Positions 23,831-33,412 of a stretch of DNA of 64,000 nucleotides are shown in pieces. The position numbers and the translations under genes were made by a program. Within the stretch, counting starts at the first letter, position 1. Every line of letters begins with the position of its first letter. The notes below the pieces were generated by a model that worked only from the letters and a program-made list of their open reading frames with translations, was not told the DNA's origin and ran no database searches. The stretch lies in assembly GCA_008704415.1 (NCBI GenBank), contig VXIS01000251.1, forward strand, positions 1-64,000, written 5' to 3'. Source of the DNA: Sphaerosporella brunnea (lineage: Eukaryota > Ascomycota > Pezizomycetes > Pezizales > Pyronemataceae).

Positions 23831-24860
23831 AAAAGTCGCGAATTGATACAGAGTGATAATCAGTGAAGCAACAATGATGTCCATCCTTCATACCCGAGCA
23901 ACAGCTCATGCAGCCCACAGCCAGCCGGCTTTTTGATCAACCCAACGCAGCCCAACGCAGCCAGCCCGGTCTTCGGTTGCTCGTCGACGCGCTTGCGCAC
24001 AAGTGCGGCTATCTGCCGATCAAATGGACCAACAAGGACAAGGGGCAGTGGAACAAGAGGGTCGAGCAAAATGGCGGAACGAAAAATGCGTGCATTTTCT
24101 CACATCCTACCCTGAAGCAAGAGACCGGACTCACGGATCCATTGCTTCGCAGTTTGTTGGATGCCGACCGCCGTCAGGAACTTAACGCCGCCGCGCATTC
24201 CATGCGGGTCGGGCCGCTGGCCGCGGCTTTGCACGAGCTTCTAGAGAAGTACCCAAAGGGAAAAGCAACAATCCCACAGGTGTTCAAGTGGGTAGTGGGC
24301 ATTAGCTTGGAAGAAGGTATGGCAATTGAGGACTGCTGGGTCCTCACCACGACGGGAGTCGTCATGGATACACCAGATCCTTTTGCTATTGATGAGGATG
24401 AGGGCGCTGAAAAAATAGGAGGCTGGTCTGAGTAACTCTCGATTATTTTTTTTTCGCTCTCATTGCTCTCGGTTGGTCAAGGCCTCGACTCGGTTTTTCA
24501 TTCTTCTCGGCTCGGATTTCGGTGAAGGAGGTGGGCAGTTTTCTTTTGTCATCTGGTTCGGGTCTTCGAGTGGATGTCGAAGACATTTGGATGGGGATCT
24601 GATGTGGGCGTTGAAAGGGCGGTTTCAATGAGTTAAGGTCTCGGTTTTTTTTTTTTTTTTTCTATTGCTCTCGGTATTGAGTTTTTTTGCTCACGGTATT
24701 TTTTTTTTTTTTTTTTTTTTTTTTGCTCTTTGCGCGCGTCTATCTTGTCGTCCGGCAGCTTGTTGCACGCGTCTATGCTGTAATTATCTTGCTCTTTGCC
24801 CTGAACTTTACTTCGGGGAACTAGGTAGGTTGTCTAAAAAAATATGACAACATATTCTAG
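23831..24860. other. About 1.0 kb of unrelated DNA inside the GH3 pseudogene
   Basis: This replaces the GH3 catalytic core. It begins with sequence unlike GH3, contains a 175-codon frame (23908-24435), and ends in a T-rich tract with runs at about 24644-24661 and 24700-24724 and a repeated ATTGCTCTCGGT (24459-24470 and 24664-24675). The borders are my estimate from where protein homology stops. No target-site duplication or terminal repeat was found. Confidence 0.5.
23908..24435 (+). CDS. 175-residue ORF inside the GH3 pseudogene, unknown
   Basis: The frame runs from ATG to stop without a break. I do not recognise it. It starts with a low-value stretch containing a short direct repeat (CCCAACGCAG twice at 23940-23960), then reads like a globular protein: LRLLVDALAHKCGYLPIKW, a basic segment, DPLLRSLLDADRRQELNAAAH, GPLAAALHELLEKYPKGKATIPQVFKWVVGISLEEG, and an acidic tail DTPDPFAIDEDEGAEKIGGWSE. 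The length without stops and the non-repetitive composition suggest a former or present gene fragment brought in with the insert. It may be a partial exon of a longer protein. Expression is unknown. Confidence 0.35.
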   Translation: MQPTASRLFDQPNAAQRSQPGLRLLVDALAHKCGYLPIKWTNKDKGQWNKRVEQNGGTKNACIFSHPTLKQETGLTDPLLRSLLDADRRQELNAAAHSMRVGPLAAALHELLEKYPKGKATIPQVFKWVVGISLEEGMAIEDCWVLTTTGVVMDTPDPFAIDEDEGAEKIGGWSE

Positions 24861-26197
24861 GTATGGGAGCGTTCAGAAACAAGAAGATTGGCATCTACGG
24901 CGAAGACGCCGGTACGAGGACCAAGAGGGGTATCCCAACTTCTGCAAAGATCGAGGAAGCGGCTGGGGTTCTGGAGCAGTGGAATATCCGCATTTCCACT
25001 CGCCTTTGACAGAGCTCAAGAAGGCCTTTAACACCTCTACTGATGATATCCCAGCATTTGCCGCCATCACAGATAACCATCACATCTCGTCGATTGAAAA
25101 ATCCGCCTCCGATCAAGACCTCTGCTTCGCATTCATCAATTCGGATGCCGGCGAGGGTTACATTGCGGATCCTTTGACCGGCGTACATGGTGATCGTCTT
25201 GATCTCTACGCACAGAAGGGTGGCGATGACCTCGTGAAATCCGTCGCTTCCCGGCTGTACCAACACCATTGTGATCGTGCACGCCGTCGGCCCCGTGATT
25301 CTAGAGCGCTGGATCGACATGCCCAACGTCAAAGCTGTAGTGTTGGCCCATCTCCCTGGCCAAGAGAGCGGCAAAGCCCTGGTGGAAATCCTTTTCGGCG
25401 ACTCCAATCCTAGTGGCAAGCTTCCCTATACCATCGGCAAGTCACTCGAAGACTATGGCCCCGGTGCGGAGGTGATGTACCATCCGAACGCCGAGACACC
25501 GCAGCAAACGTTTAGTGAAGGCCTCGAGGTGGATTACCGGTATTTCGACGCTCACGGTATCACCCCACGCTTTGAATTTGGCTTTGGATTGTCCTATACT
25601 ACTTTCGTCTTCACTCACCCCCGCCTGCGCCAGAAATTACCTAAAAAGCCATTCCCGGACCCCCGCCCGGATCTCTTGGCCCCGCCAGAAATCCCCACGT
25701 CTCCGCTGCCGCCGGTTGAGGATGTCCTTTTCCCAAAGGGCTTCAAAAAGGTTCCGTACTATATCTACCCCTACCTCTCCAACGCCTCAGAGGTGTCCTC
25801 GCCCAACCCAATTGGCTACCCGAAGGATTATAGCACCGTCCGACCGCTTTCCCCGGCCGGAGGCGGTGAGGGTGGAAACCCCAGTCTCTGGAACGTCATC
25901 GTAGAACTTGAAGTAACCGTCCAAAATATTGGCGACGGGGATGGCGCCGAGGTGGTGCAGCTCTACATTGGATTCCCGGAGGTCGCGGGCGTAAAGTTCC
26001 CAGTCAGGGTGCTGCGAGGTTTAGAAAAGGTGCTTGTGGCGTCTGGAGAGGAGAAGAAGGTCGTGTTTAATATCACCAGGAGGGAACTGAGTTATTGGGA
26101 TGTGGTGGCCCAGAATTGGAGAATGCCCACGGAGGGCGCATTTGCGCTGTGGGTCGGATCGAGCTCGAGGGATTTGCCGACGGTGCTGGAGTTCTAG

Positions 26198-26674
26198 TGT
26201 TTTGACACACACATAGGAAGGATGTCTTATGGAGAAGATGGGTTGGGAAAGCTGTTTATAAACTAAGAGGCGCTGGAGGCCGCTTTTATGATATACTTCA
26301 CAGAATATCACTCGGACTGATTTACTCCTGAATGTGAGAAAATGACTTTCACTTCCGCGTAGTAGGGAATAATGTAGGAGTAACCGGTACGCTGTTATTC
26401 CTGAGTTGCCGCCGAGCTAAGGATCAGATAGGTCTACAGGAGAAGATGGTGTGCTTGGAAGCATCTCCCGGGTTTAAATTCTATAGAGTACAACCACAAC
26501 AGATATGATACCCCCCACCCCCCAAATCAAGTTAGGCCTTTGTATTTGCAAGGTAAAAGAAGCGATTGCAGTAAAATCTCCCCCAAATTGAACCCATCAC
26601 AAGCACGGCAATCACCACAAATCCGAACAACTCTCTCGAAAAAAAATATTCGTCGCAGACCAATATCAGTGCAG
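26198..26674. other. Convergent 3' intergenic region
   Basis: This 477-bp gap lies between the end of the GH3 pseudogene (+) and the end of the MYND gene (-). A short C-run at 26512-26522 is the only notable feature. No gene is seen. Confidence 0.45.
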
Positions 26675-27933
26675 TTAACCCGTAAGAGGCGTGCACTCCT
26701 TCCAGTGACCAGCCCTGTGAGCGTTTACCTCACACTGGGGTCGGCAAAAGTACATCCAGTAGCAACCGCCGCACAAGAACCAGCGGCGGTAGGTGACGGC
26801 CAACGCCTCCCAGCGGCCACATCCTCCACAGACTTTCGAAAGTTCAATGGCACGGATTTTGATGACGTATTCTTGAGAGCCATCGACAATTTTTCCGGTA
26901 CGGCCGATGACACCCTCAGCCTCAATCTTCTCAAACACTTCGATTTGCTGGCTGTGCAACGTTTCCACGGCCGGGGCAAGGAAGTAGATGGGCTCTTGAT
27001 CATCACCTCCGTGCGGAATCTTCTGCGAAGGACACTTCACCGCGAGGTGCTCGGCGGAAGTGAGACTGGTGAGCACGGGCCCGATCGAGAGGTTGAAGTC
27101 GTTCTTGCCCTTCAAGAAGATTAGCTCCACCTTCACGGTTCCGTATCCGTTGAACTCGACCCCAAGCGTGAAGGGGACTGGTGACACGATAGGGAACTCC
27201 TCGCAAGGAACAGCTCCGATTGGTGGGAGCCACGACAGTATCAAATCGAAAGTATGCAGTCGAGCGTGCTTCGAATAAGGGGTATCAGCTTTGGATTTGC
27301 GCACTTCATCCTTCCGGTGGCGGGCCCTCCCGTGCCGTTCCTTGGAGGGCTGCTTGGCGCTCGACATCAACTTGGTGCCCGAGTGAGACTTTGAAGGCGC
27401 TCCAGCGGAAGCATTGGGCTCGGGAGTAGAAGGTGATGCGCGCAGCAGGTTAGCTACAGAACTGGCGGAGGGAGACGCAAGGTTCCCAGAGTTGGCGACT
27501 TGGAAGGAGTGATGGTTGGTCATGCTCACAGAAGAGGTGGAGCCTAGAGTGGTGACTGAAGCCGCACCCTTCTTGTCGAGACACCATGGCGGCGTTGAAA
27601 ACGTTGAGCCGTCAACCTCCTTTCCTTCGGGGAGATGAGAAAGTTCAGAAGGATCGTGTCCTCCATCACCACCCGAGGTATCAGGGGAAAACACAAAGCC
27701 CGAATGCTCGGACCTCCCGTGATCACCCTCCTTTTTCTTCTCACCATTTCCATCTAAGAAGCTGTACACACTGCTCAAAGATGGACTCAGATTCTTTGCT
27801 CTTTCTTCCGCCAACTAAACGGTTTCAGCTTTCAATTCAAGAACGACAGAAATGTTAAACATACCTCTTCAAACGTTGGCGTATGCATGTCAAAGTATTT
27901 AGAGGCTGTACGAGGTGAAAGCTCCTCAGACAT
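26675..27933 (-). CDS. MYND-type zinc-finger protein
   Basis: There are two exons, 27865-27933 and 26675-27814, giving 402 residues. The start MSEELSPRTASKYFDMHTPTFEE joins LAEERAKNLSPSLSSVYSFL across a 50-nt intron (27815-27864; donor GTATGT, acceptor TTTAG). Residues about 30-190 are Ser/Lys-rich and probably disordered. The second half holds a compact domain (FTLGVEFNGYGTVKVELIFLKGKNDFNLSIGPVL and following) and ends with a MYND finger: CGGCGRWEAL, then RRWFLCGGCYWMYFCRPQC and HRAGHWKEC. The Cys/His order fits MYND, which usually mediates protein-protein contacts with proline-rich partners. No SET or other catalytic domain is visible. The precise role is unknown; the gene looks intact. Confidence 0.82.
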
Positions 27934-30500
27934 TGTCTGTTGCTGTTTGTTAGAGACACGATAGAAACAACACGGCAACCTCGATGAATGTTGGAAAGAC
28001 TTGTGGACTCTGTTGTAGCGGTACAAAGGAGCTTCTTGCTGTCGTTAAGTAGTGTAATGTCCCTTGATGACAATGGCAAAGTCAGTATCGCATGTCGGGA
28101 AAAAAAACCATTAACTGGGGTGCGACAATACCTTCCACTATTCGCTAAAGCTAAAGAACGGTCAAGCCACAAATGAAGAAGTTTGCTACTTTCAAGAATG
28201 GTAGTCGGGGTTGGTGAAGGTGTGTTGTAACGTAGGGGGAGACGAAAGGGATTGAGGAAAAGAAGTGGTGGGTGTGAGGGAGGGAGGTGTAAGGGAGGGA
28301 GGTGTAAGGGAGGGAGGTGAAGGAGGTTTGAGGAAGGGAGGTGAAGGAGGTTTGAGGAAGGGAGGTGAAGGAGGTGTGAGGGAGGGAGGTGAAGGAGGTG
28401 AAGGAGGTGTGAGGGGGGGAATTAAGGAAAGGTCGTGTCTATGTGTCTGGCATTTTTTGAACGGGGTAAATGGTGTGCCCCTCTGGTTTCCGAGTGAGGG
28501 GGGGGACACACTATGAAGCCATGAAGGAGCCGCATTGGACTTGGAAAATGATGAAGTGGGACTGGTATACCGTGGATGAGGTTCGCGGAGCTTCGGGCAG
28601 TTGTACACGGAGACTTTCCTCTTGATCTCGGACGGGAAGGAAGAGGGGTGACTCCACGGTTTAACACGACAAACCAACCTCTGACCAAAAGGCTCTGGAA
28701 GTCCAACAGGATCTGCAAATCTTCAGCTAGCATTGCCAGGATATCCAGACTTTCCCGCGGTATGGAAAGGCGATGCCAAACACTTTCAACACCCCAAAGC
28801 TACAAACGCAGCGTCGTTAACTGCCAAAACCCATAAACGCGGTCGAGACATGATGAGCACGGCGAAATTACGGTGCCAGCAGAGGTCTCCAAAAAGCAAT
28901 ACCATCCGTCAACGGAAACCCAACAAAAAGGGTGACCAATTTTCTACCATGCAAATCAATATACAGTATTTTGGGGGGTTCTGTGGGGAGGACGCCACAC
29001 CAGATACGTCGGCGAAAACTATGACATAAAGCACAATAGAGGCGTACTGCCCTGCGACTTTTCAGCATTCGTCAGGTTCTTAGCAACAGATAAGTACATG
29101 AGACTTAGTTAAAAACGAAAATTGACCTCAGGTTAGGGGCTCCCTAGCCAGCGAGATGTCTATAAACCGTGGACCCATGGGTTCCTTGAGGTCCCAAGGG
29201 AGCCTGAGTGGGCAAGGCTCCTCGAAACTGTGGGCTCAAGGAAGATATCTAGGCCGTATGTAAAATTACCATTACGCATAGGTCGAGATTTTAAGTGCGT
29301 ACAACCAACCTACTAAGTAAGTACGTACTGTAGCGAGCGTTGAGGTTGGTACAAAATTTTGTGGTGGCAGGTATTTTGTAGGATCAGCGCCAAAGTGACA
29401 GGTCAAAACAAAGGAATCAGAATGGAGTGACAGAAAGAAAGCGCCGTGGGGACCGAATATTCGAGTGACACAGTAGGGCACCGCCGCCTGTCCTAATCTG
29501 ACATTCCCACCCCGTTACCTCCGCCTCCACCATTAACAGGCGCCTCTCATCTTCTGCCGCACATCCACCACTGCGAGTATTGTACTGCCTCAAGCTCCAA
29601 AGAAGCGAGTGCAACGATAGTTATCCTGCCAGACCGCCAGTTCACGAGCCGCTGGAACAGTTGGTATAGCCTCTGTTTACCATCCCCGTAGTTCTTTCCT
29701 TTGTAGTTTCTTCTGTATTTCCCTATGTCTTTCTGATACGACTCTCTTTGGTGCGCCTTTCAGATCACGCCCGTCTGTGGACACTTGAGGTTCAAGGGTA
29801 GATCTGTGTATATAGCCCCCATGTCATGGCCGCAAGCGGCCGAATACAGGATGATTAAAACAAACAAAACCATCCCCGTAGTAGGCTGTGAAAATATTGA
29901 TGAGTGGGGAGATGGGAAAATCATGGCAGTAGTACACATGCAATGAATGCGTGATTTTAGAATGGCAGTGACAGTATGTCCCACGAAACACTCCTCTAGT
30001 GACAAGTTTTGCTTCAGAAACAGGATAGACAGACGTACGAACCCTCGGTGACTGGTAACGTACCAACCTCAACGCTCACTACATTATAAGCGAGACCAAG
30101 GAGATTTATTGCTGCAGTCAATCAGAATTTTGTGAGCTTGGCGCTCGGCCGCGCCAGTAGGTTGACAAAAAGAGACTGCTCAAAGTGTCAGCGGAAATGC
30201 ATGAAATGGCCTAAAACCGGGTTAAACTGTAGTTCAAATAGCATTGATTGAGCATGGATCTCTTTGTAGCTCTTAATTAGAGCAAACGCCGGTGGTGGAG
30301 TAAACGTGCAATACAGCCGCCTTTTTCGCAGGCGAAGATTCAGGTACTGTTGTAAAAAGGGGGGGGGGGTCACGGGCAACAACCACCCGCGGCCCTCCTA
30401 TGCGCGCCCTGGCATGATAAATTGGGTGCTCCGTTATCTCATGGAGGCTGTGTAAGAGTCGAAAGTTGGTGGTGGGGTATGAACCAGAGGCGCTGTGGCG
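27934..30500. other. Gene-poor region upstream of the U6 locus
   Basis: No protein-coding gene is supported in these 2.6 kb. It contains the GA-rich minisatellite (annotated separately) and a possible hairpin at 29136-29214 (GGCTCCCT pairing with AGGGAGCC, enclosing GGACCCATGGGTTCC). A G-run lies at 30359-30368. The left edge should hold the MYND gene promoter. Confidence 0.4.
28266..28418 (+). repeat. GA-rich minisatellite
   Basis: Units built from GGGAGGGAGGTG, GAAGGAGGT and TTGAGGAAGGGAGGTG recur about a dozen times. One strand is nearly pure purine. In the reverse frame this yields a proline/serine/leucine repeat (SLTPPSPPFLKPPSPP-like), which explains long open frames over the region; I do not treat these as genes. 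Confidence 0.8.
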
Positions 30501-30536
30501 AGGGTGGGGCGAGAGTTTTTATTTGTGACGCTGTTG

Positions 30537-30547
30537 GGAGTCGAACC
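30537..30547 (-). promoter_or_regulatory. Extragenic B-box of the U6 gene
   Basis: On the minus strand the sequence is GGTTCGACTCC, a perfect match to the Pol III B-box consensus GGTTCGANTCC. It lies 10 nt beyond the U6 T-run, in the same orientation. Yeast SNR6 is known to use a downstream B-box, although farther away. I find no tRNA acceptor or anticodon arm around it, so it is best read as part of the U6 promoter. Confidence 0.65.
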
Positions 30548-30565
30548 GCCGACTAGGAAAAAAAA

Positions 30566-30668
30566 AAACTTGTAAGCTCTTCTTTGTGAAGCGTGTCATC
30601 CTTAGTGCAGGGGCCATGCTAATCTTCTCTGTATCGTTTCAAATTGACCATGTGTCCCGAAGGACAAC
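30566..30668 (-). ncRNA. U6 spliceosomal snRNA
   Basis: The minus strand reads GTCCTTCGGGAC at the 5' stem-loop, then CAATTTGAAACGATACAGAG, AAGATTAGCATGGCCCCTGC and ACTAAGGATGACACGC. These include the ACAGAGA box that pairs with the 5' splice site, the AGC catalytic triad and the internal stem-loop, so the identity is secure. The transcript runs on to CTTCACAAAGAAGAGCTTACA and ends in 11 T (30558-30568), a Pol III terminator. Length is about 103 nt, normal for fungi. No intron interrupts it. The gene has a TATA element upstream and a B-box downstream. The RNA forms the spliceosome active site and serves every intron in this genome. Confidence 0.95.
30571..30593. repeat. Inverted repeat, left arm (inside the U6 3' end)
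   Basis: The arm is 23 nt, starting TGTAAGCTCTTC and ending TTTGTGAAGCG on the plus strand. It is the exact reverse complement of 30733-30755. It forms the 3' end of U6 before its T-run. Confidence 0.9.
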
Positions 30669-30689
30669 TCTTAAATTATCTAATTTCCC

Positions 30690-30695
30690 TATATA
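30690..30695 (-). promoter_or_regulatory. TATA box of the U6 gene
   Basis: GGGTATATAGGG on the minus strand, about 22-25 nt upstream of the inferred U6 5' end. This spacing fits a Pol III-type U6 promoter. Confidence 0.7.
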
Positions 30696-30732
30696 CCCAA
30701 TACCGTCAAAATCGCCACAACAACGGACGACC

Positions 30733-30755
30733 CGCTTCACAAAGAAGAGCTTACA
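30733..30755. repeat. Inverted repeat, right arm: inverted copy of the U6 3' end
   Basis: The plus strand starts CGCTTCACAAAG and ends AAGAGCTTACA, identical to the U6 3' end read on the minus strand. Similarity continues weakly leftward (CGGACGACC here against AGGATGACA in U6). There is no T-run after it and no other U6 part in this orientation, so it is a fragment rather than a second gene. Confidence 0.85.
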
Positions 30756-31808
30756 CGGTCTGACCCTCAACAGCGCCACGTACAAAAGTGGCCGCGGTCT
30801 CTTGGTCTTCGTCGTGGGCGTGACCCACGACCTCTTCCCCAGGGCCCCGAACCCACCACTGACGACACCTCGCAGGACAACAAACTCGCCTCACAAAATT
30901 TGATGTTCTCGGCTGTTGCCATCTACGGCCTTAAGTAGGGCTCAAGCTGGCAACACGACCGCTGCTACCTCTCTATGTATCACACTGACTTCTTCGTGAC
31001 AAATTTAAAGGTCATGGCATGTTTTGGTTGTATGGAGGTCGGGCGTTCAAGTAGAGTACTTACATAACGGATGAGTCGTGGCAACGCCAAGCCGTTAGTT
31101 TGCGGCTGGTGTGGAAGCTTTGTTTGAAAGCAACAGTGTTTTGTGAGAGGCAGAGCAGCGAGGTTTTATCCTCACCCGCCACATATTCGTGGCGCTAGCC
31201 GTGTTTTCCAACACTTTGAGATCAACAGACTGTGGTCAAAATAAAGCAACATAGGCAGTTGGGCGGCGTAACAGTGGCTGAGGTGCCCACTCCACTGAGT
31301 CTACTCTAATGGTGGCAACCTGCCAAGAATCCCTCAGCATCGCTGATTGTTAATCCTCGCATCGCCGTGCACTCCAATTACTAAGCCCGCCGAGAGCGTG
31401 GTTGTCTATATCTTTCAGTACTCCTCTGATCTCCTTTTTGCTTATAACTGAGTCCGTTTTCATCCAATTGACTTGATTTTTGGGCGTGAGTCAGCGGGGA
31501 GTTGGAGGTTAGGGTTCTCAGACTGGTTTCGTCCGGAGGTGAATTCTCTCACACCATGGATTTCCGGTTCTGAAACTGTGCCTACCGAACAGGGTCGACT
31601 TTCTCTGGCACAAGCACTAACGGATTTTCACTCGGTTCTGTGGAAATCCGGCCTACTGAATGCGCCCTAAGAAGAAAGGCGCATGGTACGCCATTGCTGG
31701 TCCAGTAATGACTGATGTGGAGTTTCTATGTCCGGATTCCCTTCTTCGGCGGCGGAGAATTCACGGCATAAGCCAAAAAAAAAGTGTTGACCAAGCCGTT
31801 GGCAAGCA
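30756..31808. other. 1.1 kb intergenic region with a diverged repeat
   Basis: No gene is seen. The part at about 30940-31060 is a diverged relative of the MITE-like element at 6846-7097, annotated separately. Confidence 0.4.
30940..31062 (+). repeat. Diverged relative of the 6.8-7.1 kb MITE-like element
   Basis: Shared segments, in the same order as at 6891-7042, are CTGGCAAC, CGAC-GCTGCTA, GACTTCTTCGTG, GGTC-TGGCAT and TTGGTTGTATGGAGG. Terminal inverted repeats are not visible here, so this is a fragment or an old copy. Confidence 0.5.
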
Positions 31809-32663
31809 CTAAAAATTGTCGTGAAAACGGACAACGACCGCGATCGAGACAACCGCTACCAAAAGCCAGGACTCCGGAGGGATCCGCCACAGGCAAACCA
31901 CCTCTCCCAAAGTGGTCGGAATCAAAACTGATCTCTCTCGAAGTTGACATCTCGACCGATCACTTAAGATCCGGAGTTGCTTGACCTCGCAGCAAAGTGT
32001 AGCAAGCCATGTCCTCCCCGCCCGAGGCAACTTCAATTTGCTCTTCTGACATGGGTTTTGCAGCGCCTGCCATACCCAGGCATCACGATCCGGAGAAAGT
32101 CCAGACAGTACCGCAACACTATCTATAGCAGTCAACGGAACACCACTGTTCCTTGGACTTGGGCGGGGCGTCGCATCCTTTTTCTTGCGAGCGCACTTAT
32201 TCTCCTGCCGAGCTCGATACTTATTGTAACAGGGCTGGCAACGGAGGCCGCCAGGTCCACCGATCGGTGCTCCATTCAAGCATCCGGGTTCCTGGCAGAT
32301 GTGGGGCACCGCCTGAACTGGCCCGGGCGCTTTGGTCCCCTCCTCTGTGTGGTTCGGCACATCTGCAAACGCACACTGCTGGGCAAGAACACATCGACAT
32401 GGAGTCGGAGTTGCGGCGCGACTCTTATCTGCATCTCCAGGCGACGCAACACAAGGCGGCATCCGAGCCAGGATTGCTCTCGCCAATCGCGGTGTTGATC
32501 CATGATCCACTTGGGCTCTGTGTGGGATCATACTGGCGGAGAGAGGGAACTTTCGGCTCACCAGGACAGCAACCTCGCACCCTTCTTCCTTGACGACAGC
32601 ATGTTTCTTGTTTCTGCTGGCTCCACGTATCCAAGTTGTAAAAATCAGCCATCCATCCGACAC
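31809..32663 (-). CDS. 284-residue ORF with a four-Cys cluster, unknown
   Basis: This is a long uninterrupted frame. The centre has HICQEPGCLN and RCQPCYNKYRARQENKCARK, giving a C-x4-C-x13-C-x2-C pattern (C123, C128, C142, C145) followed by a basic stretch. That resembles a treble-clef or GATA-like zinc site but is not a standard GATA finger. Other cysteines are clustered at residues 71-97. The end (WLLVAVVSIAVVVRFH) is hydrophobic. N-terminal boundaries are uncertain because no upstream exon could be fitted and the first 40 residues look arbitrary. It may be one exon of a longer gene, or a decayed gene. A frame of this length is improbable by chance at this base composition, which is the main argument for it. 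Confidence 0.4.
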   Translation of the reverse strand: MSDGWLIFTTWIRGASRNKKHAVVKEEGCEVAVLVSRKFPLSASMIPHRAQVDHGSTPRLARAILARMPPCVASPGDADKSRAATPTPCRCVLAQQCAFADVPNHTEEGTKAPGPVQAVPHICQEPGCLNGAPIGGPGGLRCQPCYNKYRARQENKCARKKKDATPRPSPRNSGVPLTAIDSVAVLSGLSPDRDAWVWQALQNPCQKSKLKLPRAGRTWLATLCCEVKQLRILSDRSRCQLRERSVLIPTTLGEVVCLWRIPPESWLLVAVVSIAVVVRFHDNF

Positions 32664-33412
32664 CAGATATCTTCACCGGGTATCACTCGATGGACGGCAC
32701 AATGAACAAGCCTGTACAAAAGTCCTGAACCCGTTACCCCAGGCATCAGTATTTGGTAAGCCATACCACCAGTAACGGGGAACCTTCACCGGCGGCAGAT
32801 TTTGCGACAAAAAGCAAAATGCGTTGACTTGTCGAGAGCCCCGTCATCAGAGGCGAGTGTATATTCTAGCTTGCGGTTCGACTCGCGGCAGCCTCGCATA
32901 CAAACCCCCACCACTTCTTGCGATAGAAAAAAACATCCAATTCTTAGAATAAAAGCTTTGTTGAATGAGTTGCATCTAGGATCCCTCAAATCAGAAGCGA
33001 ATGAGGGCCTATGACGTCAAGATGATTTTATGCCCCTGCCGGGATTTTATCAATACTTACAAAGAAAGGAGTTTTTATTTTATCTATATATAACAAAGCC
33101 CCCAAGGATCTGGCTTCCTCATCATGCTTGAGTTGAGGTCCGCTTCGTCTAACACAGCTAATATGAGGTCTGAGCTTGATCTTTCTCATGCATTGAGATT
33201 TCCAGAAGCATAGCCTCCACATGAGAAGAACGTTGGCACTAAATCACCAAGCATCGATATCACGGGCCAAGAAAGCGGTCATAGGAACTGGGAGTAATTC
33301 ACTAAGAAGTAATCATAACGACGATTCCCATAGACAACACAAACAAACAAGAAAAAACTTTTCCCAAGAAGTACCCAAAAGAAACAAAAGCCGCTCATCT
33401 CGGATAACCACC
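32664..33412. other. 0.75 kb intergenic region, no gene seen
   Basis: This lies between the Cys-cluster ORF and the 3' end of RRP12. Only short frames are present. A GCGGTTCGACTC at 32872-32883 resembles a B-box but has no tRNA around it. Confidence 0.4.

Larger units (their letters stand above)
23356..26197 (+). pseudogene. Broken membrane-anchored GH3 beta-glucosidase (BglE-like)
   Basis: The 5' part encodes a cytosolic tail, a basic stretch and a signal-anchor helix (KLVVAALAVAALYY), as in type-II membrane beta-glucosidases of the BglE kind. It then shifts frame before NWEESYRKAAELVGKMTLLEKV and, after a likely intron, NITTGTA at about 23812-23830. GH3 homology then stops. It resumes at about 24870 with KKIGIYGEDAG, changes frame before GSGWGSGAVEYPHF, runs through FINSDAGEGYI, changes frame again near 25255, and continues CTNTIVIVHAVGPVILERWIDMPNV...HLPGQESGKALVEILFGDSNPSGKLPYT...FGFGLSYTTF to a C-terminal fibronectin-III-like domain. 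The whole TIM-barrel core, including the region that carries the nucleophile Asp, is missing and about 1 kb of unrelated DNA stands in its place. At least three frame changes plus the missing core make it a pseudogene. Confidence 0.85.

Noticed and set aside
28192..28677. 161-codon proline-rich ORF
   Set aside because: It is a translation of the GA-rich minisatellite; no conserved part on either side.
30586..30903. 105-codon ORF on the plus strand
   Set aside because: It runs through the U6 snRNA gene in antisense and has no protein-like features.
32866..32890. B-box-like GCGGTTCGACTC suggesting a tRNA
   Set aside because: No A-box, anticodon arm or acceptor stem can be folded around it.
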